64,000 bases of DNA from CANLBN01 sp034111645 (GCA_034111645.1 JAWUWW010000008.1:22369-86368); one strand, 5' to 3'; counted from the first letter of the stretch, positions 46,985 to 56,313 are shown. Program-made: numbers and translations. The notes: a model not told the origin generated them from the sequence alone.

Positions 46985-48123
46985 GCGAGCAAATTTATAC
47001 AAATGCACAATTAGTGCTAGCCGATAGTACCTTTAATGGCACCCTGGTTGTTAGAGAAGGAGTTATTGAAGAGATAGATACAAAAATTTCATCAAGCCCA
47101 AAAGCCATAAACTTGAATAATGATTATTTAATGCCGGGTCTTATTGAGTTACATACAGATAATTTAGAAAAACATTTCACGCCAAGGCCAAAAGTAACAT
47201 GGCCAGGTCAACCTGCCGTTATTGCACACGATGCTCAATTAGTTGCGGCAGGAATTACCACCGTCTTTGATGCGATTGCACTAGGTGATGTCGATGAAAA
47301 TAGTCAACGACTCGCTAATCTACAGTTAATGTTGAAGGCTATTAAAGATGTACAAAATAAGAAAATGTTGAGAGCTGAGCATTTATTACATCTGCGTTGT
47401 GAACTTTGTCATAAAGATTTGTTGAATATATTTGAGGGTTTAGTTGATGACTCCGCTGTACATTTAGTCTCCGTAATGGATCACTCGCCAGGCCAGCGAC
47501 AATTTATGGATATAAATAAATATCGTGTCTATTACCAAGGTAAATATGGCCTTTCGCATGAAAAGCTCGAAGAGTTTATTGTACGTCAAACAGAAAATAG
47601 CCAACAATATAGCGAGAAACATAGACAGGCTGTCGTTAAAATGTGTCAAGAGCGTAGTATTCCTCTTGCGAGTCATGATGATGCAACCTATGAACATATA
47701 AAAGAGTCCCCAGGTTTTGGGATGACAATCGCCGAATTTCCTACCACAAAAATTGCTGCTATTGAGTCTCATAAGCGTGGGATGAATGTATTAATGGGGG
47801 CGCCTAATTTGGTTCGTGGAGGCTCTCACTCAGGTAATATTGCAGCGCATGAACTTGCACGCGAAGGCGTGCTAGATATCTTATCGTCAGATTACTATCC
47901 AGCTAGCATTTTGCATGCAGCGTTTATTTTGGAAGGATTAGATAATGATTATGACTTGCCTAAAGCTATTCGCACGGTAACCAAAAATCCAGCAACTGCT
48001 GCAAAATTAAATGATAGAGGCGAACTAGCAATTGGTATGCGTGCAGATTTATTGCAAGTTAATTGTGCAGATAACTTTCCATTTGTGCAACAAGTGTGGA
48101 AGCAGGGAGTTAGTGTATTTTAA
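46981..48123 (+). CDS. phnM: RPnTP hydrolase PhnM
   Basis: Amidohydrolase that removes pyrophosphate from ribose-phosphonate triphosphate. Seen: DYLMPGLIELHTDNLEKHFTPRP, SVMDHSPGQRQF, LASHDDAT, GAPNLVRGGSHSGN and LSSDYYP. The ATG at 46981 overlaps the phnL stop; the reading frame begins three codons earlier. About 380 aa, the normal size. Confidence 0.95.
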   Translation: MSEQIYTNAQLVLADSTFNGTLVVREGVIEEIDTKISSSPKAINLNNDYLMPGLIELHTDNLEKHFTPRPKVTWPGQPAVIAHDAQLVAAGITTVFDAIALGDVDENSQRLANLQLMLKAIKDVQNKKMLRAEHLLHLRCELCHKDLLNIFEGLVDDSAVHLVSVMDHSPGQRQFMDINKYRVYYQGKYGLSHEKLEEFIVRQTENSQQYSEKHRQAVVKMCQERSIPLASHDDATYEHIKESPGFGMTIAEFPTTKIAAIESHKRGMNVLMGAPNLVRGGSHSGNIAAHELAREGVLDILSSDYYPASILHAAFILEGLDNDYDLPKAIRTVTKNPATAAKLNDRGELAIGMRADLLQVNCADNFPFVQQVWKQGVSVF

Positions 48124-48130
48124 AAATATT

Positions 48131-48709
48131 ATGAATGCTCAATCAAAAATATATTATGTAGTCGGTGCGTCAGGCGCGGGTAAAGATACAATATTGAATG
48201 CTTATAGACTCTTAGCTATAAAAGAAAAAGAAAAAATATTAGTCGCTCATCGTTACATTACGCGAAAAGTTACGAGTGCAACAAAAGATGAAAGTTTTAT
48301 TGGTTTAAGCACCGAAGAATTTACATTTAGAGATGATAATCATTTATTTGCACTTAGCTGGGAAGCTAATAATTGTTATTATGGCGTAGGTATAGAGATA
48401 GAAACTTGGCTTAAAAATAACATTTCTGTTGTTGTTAATGGTTCTAGATCTTATCTGCTAGAAGCACAAAAAAAATACCCGACAAATTTAATAACTATTA
48501 TGGTGGATGTGCCTGAAGAAATATTGCGTATACGCTTAATAAATCGACAACGTGAATCGGCAGAAGAAATAGAAGCGAGAATTGATAGGCACAGGCAATT
48601 AAACAATGCTTACAAAGTTGATGAGCATATTATAAATTCAACTACAGTTGTTGATGCTGTTGAGAGCTTTAATTCGATCATTAAAAAATATCATAACAAA
48701 AAAGTATAA
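48131..48709 (+). CDS. phnN: ribose 1,5-bisphosphokinase PhnN
   Basis: Kinase that forms PRPP from ribose 1,5-bisphosphate, returning the sugar to metabolism. P-loop VVGASGAGKDT near the start, HRYITRKV and a C-terminal RLINRQRESAEEIEARIDR. The ATG at 48131, eight bases after phnM, is the start; the frame is open further upstream inside phnM. 192 aa. Confidence 0.93.
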   Translation: MNAQSKIYYVVGASGAGKDTILNAYRLLAIKEKEKILVAHRYITRKVTSATKDESFIGLSTEEFTFRDDNHLFALSWEANNCYYGVGIEIETWLKNNISVVVNGSRSYLLEAQKKYPTNLITIMVDVPEEILRIRLINRQRESAEEIEARIDRHRQLNNAYKVDEHIINSTTVVDAVESFNSIIKKYHNKKV

Positions 48710-48750
48710 ACTTTTAGTGAATAGATAAGCAAATTAAAAAGAAAGAGTCT

Positions 48751-49506
48751 ATGGAATTTCAATTTTTAGGAACTGGCAGTGCAAGCCAGGTTCCTTGTTA
48801 TGGCTGTAATTGTATTGCCTGTGTTCGAGCGAGAGACTTTCGTGAGTTCCGCCGAGGTCCATGTAGTGTGAAAATAAAAACCGACAATGGCACAATCTTA
48901 ATTGATGCAGGGCTGACCAATTTAGGAGAGTTGCTGCCACCTAATGAGTTACAAGCTATTTTGCTAACACATTATCATATGGATCATGTGCAGGGTTTGT
49001 TTCATTTGCGTTGGGGTAAAAATTTTATTATTCCAGTTATCGGACCCGATGACTCTAAAGGCTGCGATGATTTGTTTAAGCACCCAGGTATATTAAATTT
49101 TTTACCTAGCCCAGAATTATTTACAGCCTTCACTATCAATAAACTGTCGGTTACACCAGTTCCTTTAAATCATTCAAAGCCCTGCATTGGATATTATATT
49201 GATGACAGTATAAATTCCGTTGCGTATCTAACAGATACCCTAGGCTTGCCAGAAAAAACCGAAAAATATTTGGTAAGGGTTAAACCTAAAGTGTTGGTGA
49301 TTGATTGCTCGCATCCACCAAGTGTTGATCCAAAGAATCATAATAGTTTGACAGAAGCCTTAGCCATTATAAAAAGCTTGCAGCCAAAAAAAGCTTACCT
49401 TACACACATTGGACACGAGCTAGATTGTTTTCTGATGGATGATAACTATCAATTACCAACGAATGTGTTTATTGCACGCGATAATCAAATAGTTATCAAT
49501 TCTTAA
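48751..49506 (+). CDS. phnP: cyclic phosphate phosphodiesterase PhnP
   Basis: Metallo-beta-lactamase-fold enzyme that opens 5-phosphoribosyl 1,2-cyclic phosphate, the C-P lyase product. Metal motif LTHYHMDHVQGL, then a second site in LTHIGHELD. The N-terminus has the PhnP-type GTGSASQVPCYGCNCIACVRARDFRE with its cysteines. 251 aa, normal size. Confidence 0.95.
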   Translation: MEFQFLGTGSASQVPCYGCNCIACVRARDFREFRRGPCSVKIKTDNGTILIDAGLTNLGELLPPNELQAILLTHYHMDHVQGLFHLRWGKNFIIPVIGPDDSKGCDDLFKHPGILNFLPSPELFTAFTINKLSVTPVPLNHSKPCIGYYIDDSINSVAYLTDTLGLPEKTEKYLVRVKPKVLVIDCSHPPSVDPKNHNSLTEALAIIKSLQPKKAYLTHIGHELDCFLMDDNYQLPTNVFIARDNQIVINS

Positions 49507-49552
49507 TCAGAAAAATTTTCTATAGTCCTCTCCTAGATGAAAGGTAGTCGGT

Positions 49553-50215
49553 ATGCATAAAATAAATAATTTATTGGTGGACTCTGATGTTAGGCAAAAA
49601 TTTAATCCAATGTCGAGTGAACCTCAAGCTATAGGTAAAGATTCTAGCATTAAAAATAGCCAGTTTGGTTACGCTTGCGCTATAGGCAATCGATGTAAAA
49701 TAGCCAATAGTTGCTTTGATAATTATTCTTATATAGATGATGACTCTGATGTTATAAATACAAGCATCGGTAAATTTTGTTCAATTGCCGCCAAAGTTCG
49801 TCTTAACCCTGGTAATCACCCTCTTGAACGCGTTGCACTACATCATTTTACCTATCGCGCTTCAAGTTATGGTTTCGGTGAAGATGAGCCAGAATTTTTT
49901 GAAAGACGCGCCAGCCAAGCTGTCACTATTGGCCACGATGTTTGGCTGGGTCATGGGGTTGTCGTGCTTGCCGGTGTCACTATCGGTAATGGCGCTGCTA
50001 TTGGTGCCGGTACGATTGTTACTAAAGATGTCGCACCCTATAGTATTGTTGTGGGTAATCCAGGAAGAGAGATTCGTAAACGCTTTGAGCCAAGCATTAT
50101 TAATGGGCTTGAGCACCTTGCTTGGTGGGATTGGCCAGCCACATTATTATCTGAGCGTATAAATGACTTTAGGCAACTTGAGCCAGAAACCTTTATCGAA
50201 AAATACACAAGTTAA
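49553..50215 (+). CDS. phosphonate-cluster hexapeptide acetyltransferase
   Basis: A 220 aa left-handed beta-helix acyltransferase. Hexapeptide units run from about residue 30, with IGKFCSIAAKVRLNPGNHP, SYGFGEDEPEFFERRASQAVTIGHDVWLGHGVVVLAGVTIGNGAAIGAGTIVTKDV and IVVGNPGREIRKRF. The NPGNHP..R segment is typical of the transferase found in C-P lyase operons. It closes the phn cluster. Its substrate (an aminophosphonate is likely) is inferred. Confidence 0.85.
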   Translation: MHKINNLLVDSDVRQKFNPMSSEPQAIGKDSSIKNSQFGYACAIGNRCKIANSCFDNYSYIDDDSDVINTSIGKFCSIAAKVRLNPGNHPLERVALHHFTYRASSYGFGEDEPEFFERRASQAVTIGHDVWLGHGVVVLAGVTIGNGAAIGAGTIVTKDVAPYSIVVGNPGREIRKRFEPSIINGLEHLAWWDWPATLLSERINDFRQLEPETFIEKYTS

Positions 50216-50310
50216 TGATTTAATTTATACGTATGCGTTAAGTTCGTATAAGTTGATGTAAGGCAAGTTGCTTTTTTACGTGTGTTGTATAGTGCCATTG
50301 AGAAAATCAA

Positions 50311-51528
50311 TTGAGCATTATAATGACACCCCCCCCTATCGGTTTACAGCGCAGTTTATCCTTAAGTTCAATGGTCTTTTATGGCTTAGGAACCATCATT
50401 GGTGCAGGCATTTATGTCTTAATTGGTGAAATTGCAGCGCAAGCGGGTGCCTGGTCACCGTTGGCATTCATCGCAGCTGCATTTATTGCAAGTTTTACCG
50501 GGCTATCTTATGCCGAGCTTGTGGGTCGTTATCCAAGAAGTGCCGGTGAAGCTGTTTATGTCGAAACAGCATTTCATAAAAGCTGGCTAACTGAAATTGT
50601 AGGTTGGTCTGTTGTATTAACTGGAATAGTTTCTGCAGCTACTCTATTAAAAGGTTTTTCTGGATACTTTATTCATTTATTAGGTGGTACAGATTTTATA
50701 ATCATAGGCTGCACCCTTCTACTTATGAGTTTATTGGCTTGCAGTGGCGTCAAAAAATCAGTTGGTTTTGCTGTTGGCGTAACCATCTTAGAGTTGCTAG
50801 GTTTGTTATTAGTTATATTTATTGCGTCAGGTGAATTAACTGTTACTGCTAATTGGCAGCGTTGGTCCCAAGATTTGAGCCATTTTTCATGGTCGGGAAT
50901 CGTAGCGGCTACCTTCTTAGCTTTTTATGCATTTATTGGCTTTGAAGATATGGTCAATATGGCCGAAGAAGTCGAAGATGTATCTAACGTATTACCAAAA
51001 GCAATTATTATCGCAATCGTTGCATCAACAATTATTTATCTTTTAATGGCTATGGTTGCCGTTGTTGCAGTGCCTATCGAGAATATTGCCAATAGTCGTG
51101 CACCATTAACAGCTTTAGTTGCACCAGCTACATGGTTTCCAAGTTGGCTTATTAGTGTCATTAGTTTAATTGCCATTATAAACGGTGTGATTGTGCAGTT
51201 ATTAATGGCATCACGTGTAGTCTATGGTTTAACCCAAACATCAAAAACCCTGGGGTTCTTATCGACGATCAATTCGACAACGCATACCCCTATTATCGCA
51301 ACCGTTCTTATTAGTTTTTTCGTTTTATGTTTCGCCTTATGGATGCCGTTAGCACAACTAGCAACGCTGACTAGTTTTATTATTTTATGTTTATTTGTTT
51401 TAGTAAACTCAAGCCTACTAATTATAAAAAAAAACCATGCTTATAAAGGCTTTCAAGTCCCTAGCATCATTCCTGTAATAGGTGTAATAGCCTCATCTTT
51501 GTTATTGTTAGTGCAAATTTTAATATGA
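50311..51528 (+). CDS. APC-family amino acid permease
   Basis: Inner-membrane transporter with about 12 hydrophobic segments over 405 aa. The APC signature GLGTIIGAGIYVLIGEIAAQAGAWSPLAFI is at the start, and FAFYAFIGFEDMVNMAEE-like sequence follows mid-protein. It is on the same strand as the phn genes, 95 bases after the acetyltransferase, but has no Pho box of its own. Substrate unknown, possibly an amino acid. Start is TTG 50311 or ATG 50323. Confidence 0.88.
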   Translation: MSIIMTPPPIGLQRSLSLSSMVFYGLGTIIGAGIYVLIGEIAAQAGAWSPLAFIAAAFIASFTGLSYAELVGRYPRSAGEAVYVETAFHKSWLTEIVGWSVVLTGIVSAATLLKGFSGYFIHLLGGTDFIIIGCTLLLMSLLACSGVKKSVGFAVGVTILELLGLLLVIFIASGELTVTANWQRWSQDLSHFSWSGIVAATFLAFYAFIGFEDMVNMAEEVEDVSNVLPKAIIIAIVASTIIYLLMAMVAVVAVPIENIANSRAPLTALVAPATWFPSWLISVISLIAIINGVIVQLLMASRVVYGLTQTSKTLGFLSTINSTTHTPIIATVLISFFVLCFALWMPLAQLATLTSFIILCLFVLVNSSLLIIKKNHAYKGFQVPSIIPVIGVIASSLLLLVQILI

Positions 51529-51895
51529 AGTAATTGTAAATATTTAATACTTAATAATAAAAATCAAGTGGTCAAATTAGCAATTCATTTGAAATTTTCT
51601 ATTATCTGGCAACAATAATTTGTTCAAAAAATATTGATTAATTAAGTTAATATTGTAATAAAGGTACTTTATAAACAGATCCTGAATATACTATCAATTC
51701 TATATTTATAACCATAGTGTAGATTCGTTGACTCTCGGTAATGGTTAAATTGACGAAGCTGAACAATTAAGCACGCAAATACCTTTAGTTATGTACTCCA
51801 TAACCCTAAACATGTAACCTTCGATGAAAACTTAAACCGACAGTAAATGACTTACTGTAATTGCCAAAAAATATAAGGTGTCATAGAGATATTAA
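51529..51895. other. gene-free region before the acyltransferase gene
   Basis: AT-rich with no coding frame. One small inverted repeat, ACAGTAA / TTACTGT with a 5-base centre at 51840-51858, lies 38 bases before the acyltransferase ATG and may be an operator. Confidence 0.35.
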
Positions 51896-52576
51896 ATGCG
51901 TAGATTTTTGTTATATTTAATGGCTTTACCAAAAAGTTTAGTATTTAACTTACGTTACTTTCCATTTAAGCAAGCCATCAGGCTTCCGGTTATAATTAGT
52001 CACCGAGTAGTTTTGTCAAAGTTAAAAGGGCAGGTGCTTCTATATGATGGAGTTACTGTAGCCTCTATTAGAATTGGATTTGGTGATGTTGAACACTTTG
52101 ACCGTGCTAGATCACGCACAATTTGGCATGTTGTTGGTACGGTTAAGTTTAATGGTAAGGCTAAGTTAGGACATGGTTGTAAAATTATTGTCCGAAAAGA
52201 TGCCGAATTGATATTTGGTAATCGCTTCAATCTTTCTGCTGAGAGCTCAATTATTTGTCACAAATTAATATCCTTTGGTGATTATAATATAGTGTCTTGG
52301 GGTGTTGTATTTTTGGACTCGGATCAGCATAGTATTTTTGATCTTAATGGTAATGTGTTGAATCCACCTAAATCTATAGTTCTTGATAAGTCTGTTTGGA
52401 TAGGTTGTCGTGCAACAATTTTAAAGGGCAGCCATATTCCAGCTGATAGTATTGTTGCTGCAGGTAGCATTGTTCGGGATAAGTTCTTAGAACCTAATTG
52501 TGTTTATGGCGGTATGCCAGTTAGGCAACTAAAAAAAGGTATTACATGGGATAGCTCAGCAAGAGATTATCTCTAG
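51896..52576 (+). CDS. hexapeptide-repeat acyltransferase (polysaccharide type)
   Basis: A 226 aa protein with a basic, hydrophobic N-terminus and left-handed beta-helix repeats from about residue 70. It ends GCRATILKGSHIPADSIVAAGSIVRDKFLEPNCVYGGMPVRQLKKG, the usual end of O-acetyltransferases that modify surface sugars (WcaF/CapG-like). No glycan genes flank it, so the target is unknown. It is a single gene. Confidence 0.83.
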   Translation: MRRFLLYLMALPKSLVFNLRYFPFKQAIRLPVIISHRVVLSKLKGQVLLYDGVTVASIRIGFGDVEHFDRARSRTIWHVVGTVKFNGKAKLGHGCKIIVRKDAELIFGNRFNLSAESSIICHKLISFGDYNIVSWGVVFLDSDQHSIFDLNGNVLNPPKSIVLDKSVWIGCRATILKGSHIPADSIVAAGSIVRDKFLEPNCVYGGMPVRQLKKGITWDSSARDYL

Positions 52577-52810
52577 TAGCTTGATGTATTTAAGACAGGC
52601 CACGTTTTAAATTTTAATAATCATTATTAGAAGTCATATTTTTCTCAGAAAGTATATATCTGGCTATATTATTCAAATCCTTCTCTATTTGACCGAATTA
52701 CAATAAATATTATGGTTTCGTAAGTCTATTTTGATTATTAAGGTGATTGTATGCGAGCACCTTAATAAGATTCTTAACTACTGCAAATTCGTTGTTTTAG
52801 AGTTTACGAA

Positions 52811-53050
52811 TTAATTTTTTTCAATCACTGCTTTTTTTGATCTGTGCTTTACCATCGAATCGTGGAGTTGTGAAATCAAGCCGCTACTGGTTTTGATAAA
52901 TAAAAATGGAAATATCGCATGTAACAGACATGCTAGCCCGCCAAATATCATCTTAAAGGAAAAGCTACTAGCGGTAATTAAGTGAGATAGATATGTTTCG
53001 CCAACAGAATTTGGATGGTTGCTGAACAAAGTTGATAAAAGTGGAGCCAT
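52811..53050 (-). CDS. DUF6356 family membrane protein
   Basis: A small protein of about 79 aa matching DUF6356: LFSNHPNSVGETYLSHLITASSFSFKMIFGGLACLLHAIFPFLF, then SQLHDSMV near the end. It has one or two membrane segments. The ATG at 53050 is preferred because AGGA lies eight bases before it and the family begins there. The frame is open to 53113, but those extra residues are not part of the family. It is divergent from the Lrp gene. Function unknown. Confidence 0.78.
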   Translation of the reverse strand: MAPLLSTLFSNHPNSVGETYLSHLITASSFSFKMIFGGLACLLHAIFPFLFIKTSSGLISQLHDSMVKHRSKKAVIEKN

Positions 53051-53155
53051 TAGATACATCCTATTATGAATTGCTAATAGGATAAGTATATTTGTTGTTG
53101 TAATTAATCGCATCCCATAATACCCTTTAAATTTATATAAAATTGGGATAAATTA

Positions 53156-53644
53156 ATGAAAAATGTTACTTTGGTAGAATTAGATGCTAAAGATATAAAG
53201 ATTCTTAATATATTGCAGAATGATTCAGCCTTATCTGTTCAAGCTATCGCCCATGAGGTAGGTTTAACCAATAATCCGTGTTGGCGACGCATTAAACGCT
53301 TACAAGAAAGTGGCGTGATTGAAAGGAATACAATTTTAATTAATCGAAAGCTGATTGGTTTGGGAACAACGGCATTTGTAACGTTAAAAATTGAAAAGCA
53401 TAATATTGATTGGTTGGGACATTTCGCCAAATGCATTAACGAAATGTCAGAAATAATCGAATGTCACAGAATGACGGGAGATGTTGATTACTTGATAAAA
53501 ATTGCAGTAAGAGACCTTGACCATTACGACGAAGTTTATCAAAAACTGGTTGCTAAGGTGCCAGGCCTAATTGATGTGAGCTCTACTTTTTCTATGGAGG
53601 AGATTAAGTCAGGTACGCTTATTGATGCAGCTACAAGCCTATGA
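53156..53644 (+). CDS. Lrp/AsnC-family transcriptional regulator
   Basis: A 162 aa regulator: winged helix at about residues 8-60 (LDAKDIKILNILQNDSALSVQAIAHEVGLTNNPCWRRIKRLQ), then the RAM ligand domain with the G-D-Y-L motif TGDVDYLIKIAVRDLDHY. The NNPCWRRIKRL helix is typical of the BkdR/DecR branch. The ligand is unknown but probably an amino acid. It is divergent from the DUF6356 gene. Confidence 0.9.
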   Translation: MKNVTLVELDAKDIKILNILQNDSALSVQAIAHEVGLTNNPCWRRIKRLQESGVIERNTILINRKLIGLGTTAFVTLKIEKHNIDWLGHFAKCINEMSEIIECHRMTGDVDYLIKIAVRDLDHYDEVYQKLVAKVPGLIDVSSTFSMEEIKSGTLIDAATSL

Positions 53645-53802
53645 TTTTATGTTTAATGACCACACAACTAAGCTTTAAATGTTAACCTTTTGTAGATACG
53701 TTCTTGCGACCAAAGACTTGGCGATCAAAGCCATTTTTTTTTCTGCCTACGGTCAAACAATAAAGACTTATTTTTTATTGCAACTTATCAATTCGCTTTT
53801 GA

Positions 53803-54158
53803 CTAAGTAATTCCTTCAACAACTCCAGACACTAATTCTTCATCATGTAAATTATCTTTAATAATATTACGTAGAAGCGACATTTCGTCTGTATTAAACT
53901 CTAAAAAATTAAAGCCATAAAGTTGGCCATTATCACGCGCTCTTTTGACTTCAATTTTGAGGCTGTCGTGATTCTCAAAAATATCTCAGCAATGATAACT
54001 TTATTATTTTTAAAGATGAAAGGCGAAGGGCTATTGATGAGTACGCCTTTGAATGAAATATCTACCACATGTCCAAGCCAACACTGACCACTCTGAATCA
54101 GTTTAGCCTCAGCGACAAGGGATACCCGTGAAAACTGACGTTTTTCTTCTATTTGCAT
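53803..54158 (-). pseudogene. PilZ-domain protein with a one-base frameshift
   Basis: c-di-GMP receptor gene in two frames. The 5' part (from ATG 54158) has the RxxxR motif R7-R11 (RQFSR) and the DxSxxG motif D33-G38 (DISFKG), then PFIFKNNKVIIAEIFL. It continues off-frame and would stop at 53901. The correct continuation lies in another frame: ENHDSLKIEVKRARDNGQLYGFNFLEFN, to a TAG at 53803-53805. The break is at the five-base A-run 53977-53981 (T-run in the gene); one more base would join the frames into a 118 aa protein. The ligand motifs are upstream of the break. Confidence 0.85.
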
Positions 54159-54353
54159 GGCTTTTACCTCAAGCTATTAATTTGATTATAGAAGTCATTT
54201 AAATAAAAGCAAAGGATAGGCTCATCATGCTGCCTTTGTAAGTAAATAAGGAAAGTCAAAAAATCGATCAGACTAAAGATGTGTCAAAAATCAGTAATTG
54301 CTCTGACCGATAAGTCTTCATATGATGCACAAGATCAAGGTTCATAAGGATCT

Positions 54354-54430
54354 TATAAATCGAATTCTGCGTTTTGATCTCGCAGACATTTGTCCTTCTA
54401 TAACAGATGTCGTGATCAACAGAATTTATA
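54354..54430. repeat. 77-base imperfect hairpin upstream of amt
   Basis: Outer arms TATAAA and TTCTG pair with CAGAATTTATA. Then TTGATC pairs with GATCAA, and an inner ACATTTGT / ACAGATGT stem holds a 9-base loop, with small bulges on the 5' side only. The whole 54159-54613 gap has no coding frame. It may be a leader RNA structure or a short mobile repeat. No T-run follows. Confidence 0.55.
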
Positions 54431-54450
54431 ATAGGCATAAACTAGTATTT

Positions 54451-54574
54451 TGTGCTACATTTTGGTGCGCACTGTAATATTAATTGTTTTTTATAGTGCA
54501 TAACCGACGATAAAATTAACAGTAAGGCCAAATTAAAGGGTTTTCAAGACGAATTTGTTGGTAAGTTTATTGCT
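54451..54574 (+). promoter_or_regulatory. predicted sigma-54 promoter and NtrC-like half site for amt
   Basis: A -24/-12 element reads TTGG at 54558-54561 and TTGCT at 54570-54574. The GG and GC are separated by ten bases, as sigma-54 requires, and lie about 40 bases before the amt ATG. About 100 bases upstream, TGGTGC at 54463-54468 (in GTGCTACATTTTGGTGC) resembles an NtrC half site. The two together fit nitrogen control of an ammonium channel. Both are by-eye matches. Confidence 0.5.
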
Positions 54575-54613
54575 ATGAGGAAGTACTTCATATCAGATAA
54601 GTGAGAACGCTTC

Positions 54614-55927
54614 ATGTTTCTTTGGCGAATATCTTTGTTACTTCTGCTCTTTTCATCTTCCATTTATGCGCAAGAGCCAACAGTTAACGATCTAATAGGC
54701 GAACTGCAATCATCTCTTGATTTAGTCTGGATAGTTATTGCTGGTGTGCTGGTTTTTTTAATGCAGGCAGGTTTTGGATTGCTTGAGAGCGGTATGTCCC
54801 GTTCAAAAAATGCCGTTAATGTGATTATGAAAAATTATCTTGATGTCTGTGTGGGGTCATTAGTTTTTTTTCTGATTGGCTTCGGCTTGATGTTTGGAAC
54901 TAACAGCACTGGTTGGTTCGGTGAAGATAATTTTGCTTTTTCGTCAACTGAAGGCAGTGAGCTTGGCTTTGCTTTTTTCCAAACTATGTTTGCGGCTACT
55001 GCTGTCACAATAATGAGTGGCGCTATGGCCGAGCGAACAAAGTTTGGTGCATATTTAATATCGGCGGTGTTTATTTGCGCTGTGATTTATCCAATTTATG
55101 GAAGTTGGGTTTGGGGGAGCTTTTATGAAGGTTCTGGTTGGCTAGCGTCCTTAGGCTTTATTGATTTTGCGGGTTCTAGTGTTGTGCATTCTGTAGGTGG
55201 CTGGTGTGCACTTGCAGGTATTTTAGTGATTGGTCCAAGGTTGGGTCGATTCAAAGACAATAGTAATATCTCATTTACAATTCCAGCCCACAATATGATG
55301 TATGTTGCTCTTGGGGGGCTTATCTTATGGTTCGGTTGGTTTGGTTTTAATGCAGGAAGCACGCTAGCAGCTGGAAGCGATATAGGTCTAATAGTTTACA
55401 ACACGCAACTAGCGGCTGCCGCTGGGGCAGCGGGTATTTTGCTCATTAGTATTTTTACTGGTACTAAACTTCTAGCGTCAAGAACAGTTAATGGTAGCTT
55501 AGCTGGGTTAGTAGGTATAACGGCGGGTTGTGCAAGCATGACACCAATTTTTGCAATTCTTACTGGTTTGATAGCAAGTGTTATTTATTTTTGGGGCGAT
55601 AAGTTGTTAATAAAACTCAAAATAGACGACGTCGTAGGCGCAGTATCAGTACATGGTTTTTGTGGTGTTTGGGGTACTCTAGCCGCAGGAATTTTTTATG
55701 CCGATGATATGTTTAATATTGATATTATTGGAATTCAATTAGTCGGTATTGCCGCTGCTTTTGTTTGGGTATTTCCAACGATGTATCTGTTTTTTAAAAT
55801 AATCGATGGACTAATGGGTTTGCGGGCTACAACTGAACAAGAGTTACAGGGATTAGATTACTCAGAGCACCACGAACAAGGTTATCCAGAATTTCAACAA
55901 AATCCTCTTTTTCATAAAGACAGCTAG
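54614..55927 (+). CDS. amt: ammonium channel Amt
   Basis: Inner-membrane ammonium transporter of 437 aa with a cleaved signal peptide (ending IYAQ) and 11 membrane helices. The key residues appear: the IDFAGSSVVHSVGG region holding the first conserved His, the second His in VSVHGFCGVWG, and GFGLLESGMSRSKNAVN. The C-terminal GLRATTEQELQGLDYSEHHEQGY is the usual cytosolic tail. No glnK/PII gene is adjacent, which is unusual since amt is normally paired with one; an unknown gene follows instead. Confidence 0.95.
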   Translation: MFLWRISLLLLLFSSSIYAQEPTVNDLIGELQSSLDLVWIVIAGVLVFLMQAGFGLLESGMSRSKNAVNVIMKNYLDVCVGSLVFFLIGFGLMFGTNSTGWFGEDNFAFSSTEGSELGFAFFQTMFAATAVTIMSGAMAERTKFGAYLISAVFICAVIYPIYGSWVWGSFYEGSGWLASLGFIDFAGSSVVHSVGGWCALAGILVIGPRLGRFKDNSNISFTIPAHNMMYVALGGLILWFGWFGFNAGSTLAAGSDIGLIVYNTQLAAAAGAAGILLISIFTGTKLLASRTVNGSLAGLVGITAGCASMTPIFAILTGLIASVIYFWGDKLLIKLKIDDVVGAVSVHGFCGVWGTLAAGIFYADDMFNIDIIGIQLVGIAAAFVWVFPTMYLFFKIIDGLMGLRATTEQELQGLDYSEHHEQGYPEFQQNPLFHKDS

Positions 55928-55935
55928 GGATAACT

Positions 55936-56313
55936 ATGCAAGAAGATACGATTTTTATTGTATATATACAATTTTTTGCCCTAATAGAAAGGTTGCTTAA
56001 AAGAAATTATGGTGTTGAATCTCAACATCTAAATATTCATCATTTTTTCATCTTAGAGTTAACAGAAATAGGCTTGCGCTCTTCTGAGCGAATTGCTGTA
56101 GCTGCTTTTTATAAAAAACCTGTCGGCATGTTGAATACCGATTTTCAACCTAGGTCTCACAAAATGTTAAAAGACTCTGTGCGCACACTGTACGTAAAGC
56201 TTTGTAATAATATCGGTCCAGTAGAGGCGGACAAGCTTTTTTCTATAACCTTAGATAAAATTTCAGTCAGTAATGCTGGAAAGGCCTTCCCTCCAAGGGA
56301 ATATTTATTATAA
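55936..56313 (+). CDS. hypothetical protein following amt
   Basis: A 125 aa protein, eight bases after the amt stop, so certainly co-transcribed. I do not recognise it. It has no signal peptide; it is mixed helix and strand, starting with a hydrophobic segment (TIFIVYIQFFALIERLL) and ending GKAFPPREYLL. It is not a PII protein, as no T-loop or PII signature is present. Its place suggests a role with ammonium uptake, but that is inference only. Confidence 0.6.
   Translation: MQEDTIFIVYIQFFALIERLLKRNYGVESQHLNIHHFFILELTEIGLRSSERIAVAAFYKKPVGMLNTDFQPRSHKMLKDSVRTLYVKLCNNIGPVEADKLFSITLDKISVSNAGKAFPPREYLL

Noticed and set aside
55936..56313. glnK/PII candidate after amt
   Set aside because: Size and position fit, but no PII T-loop or signature is present and the fold pattern differs.
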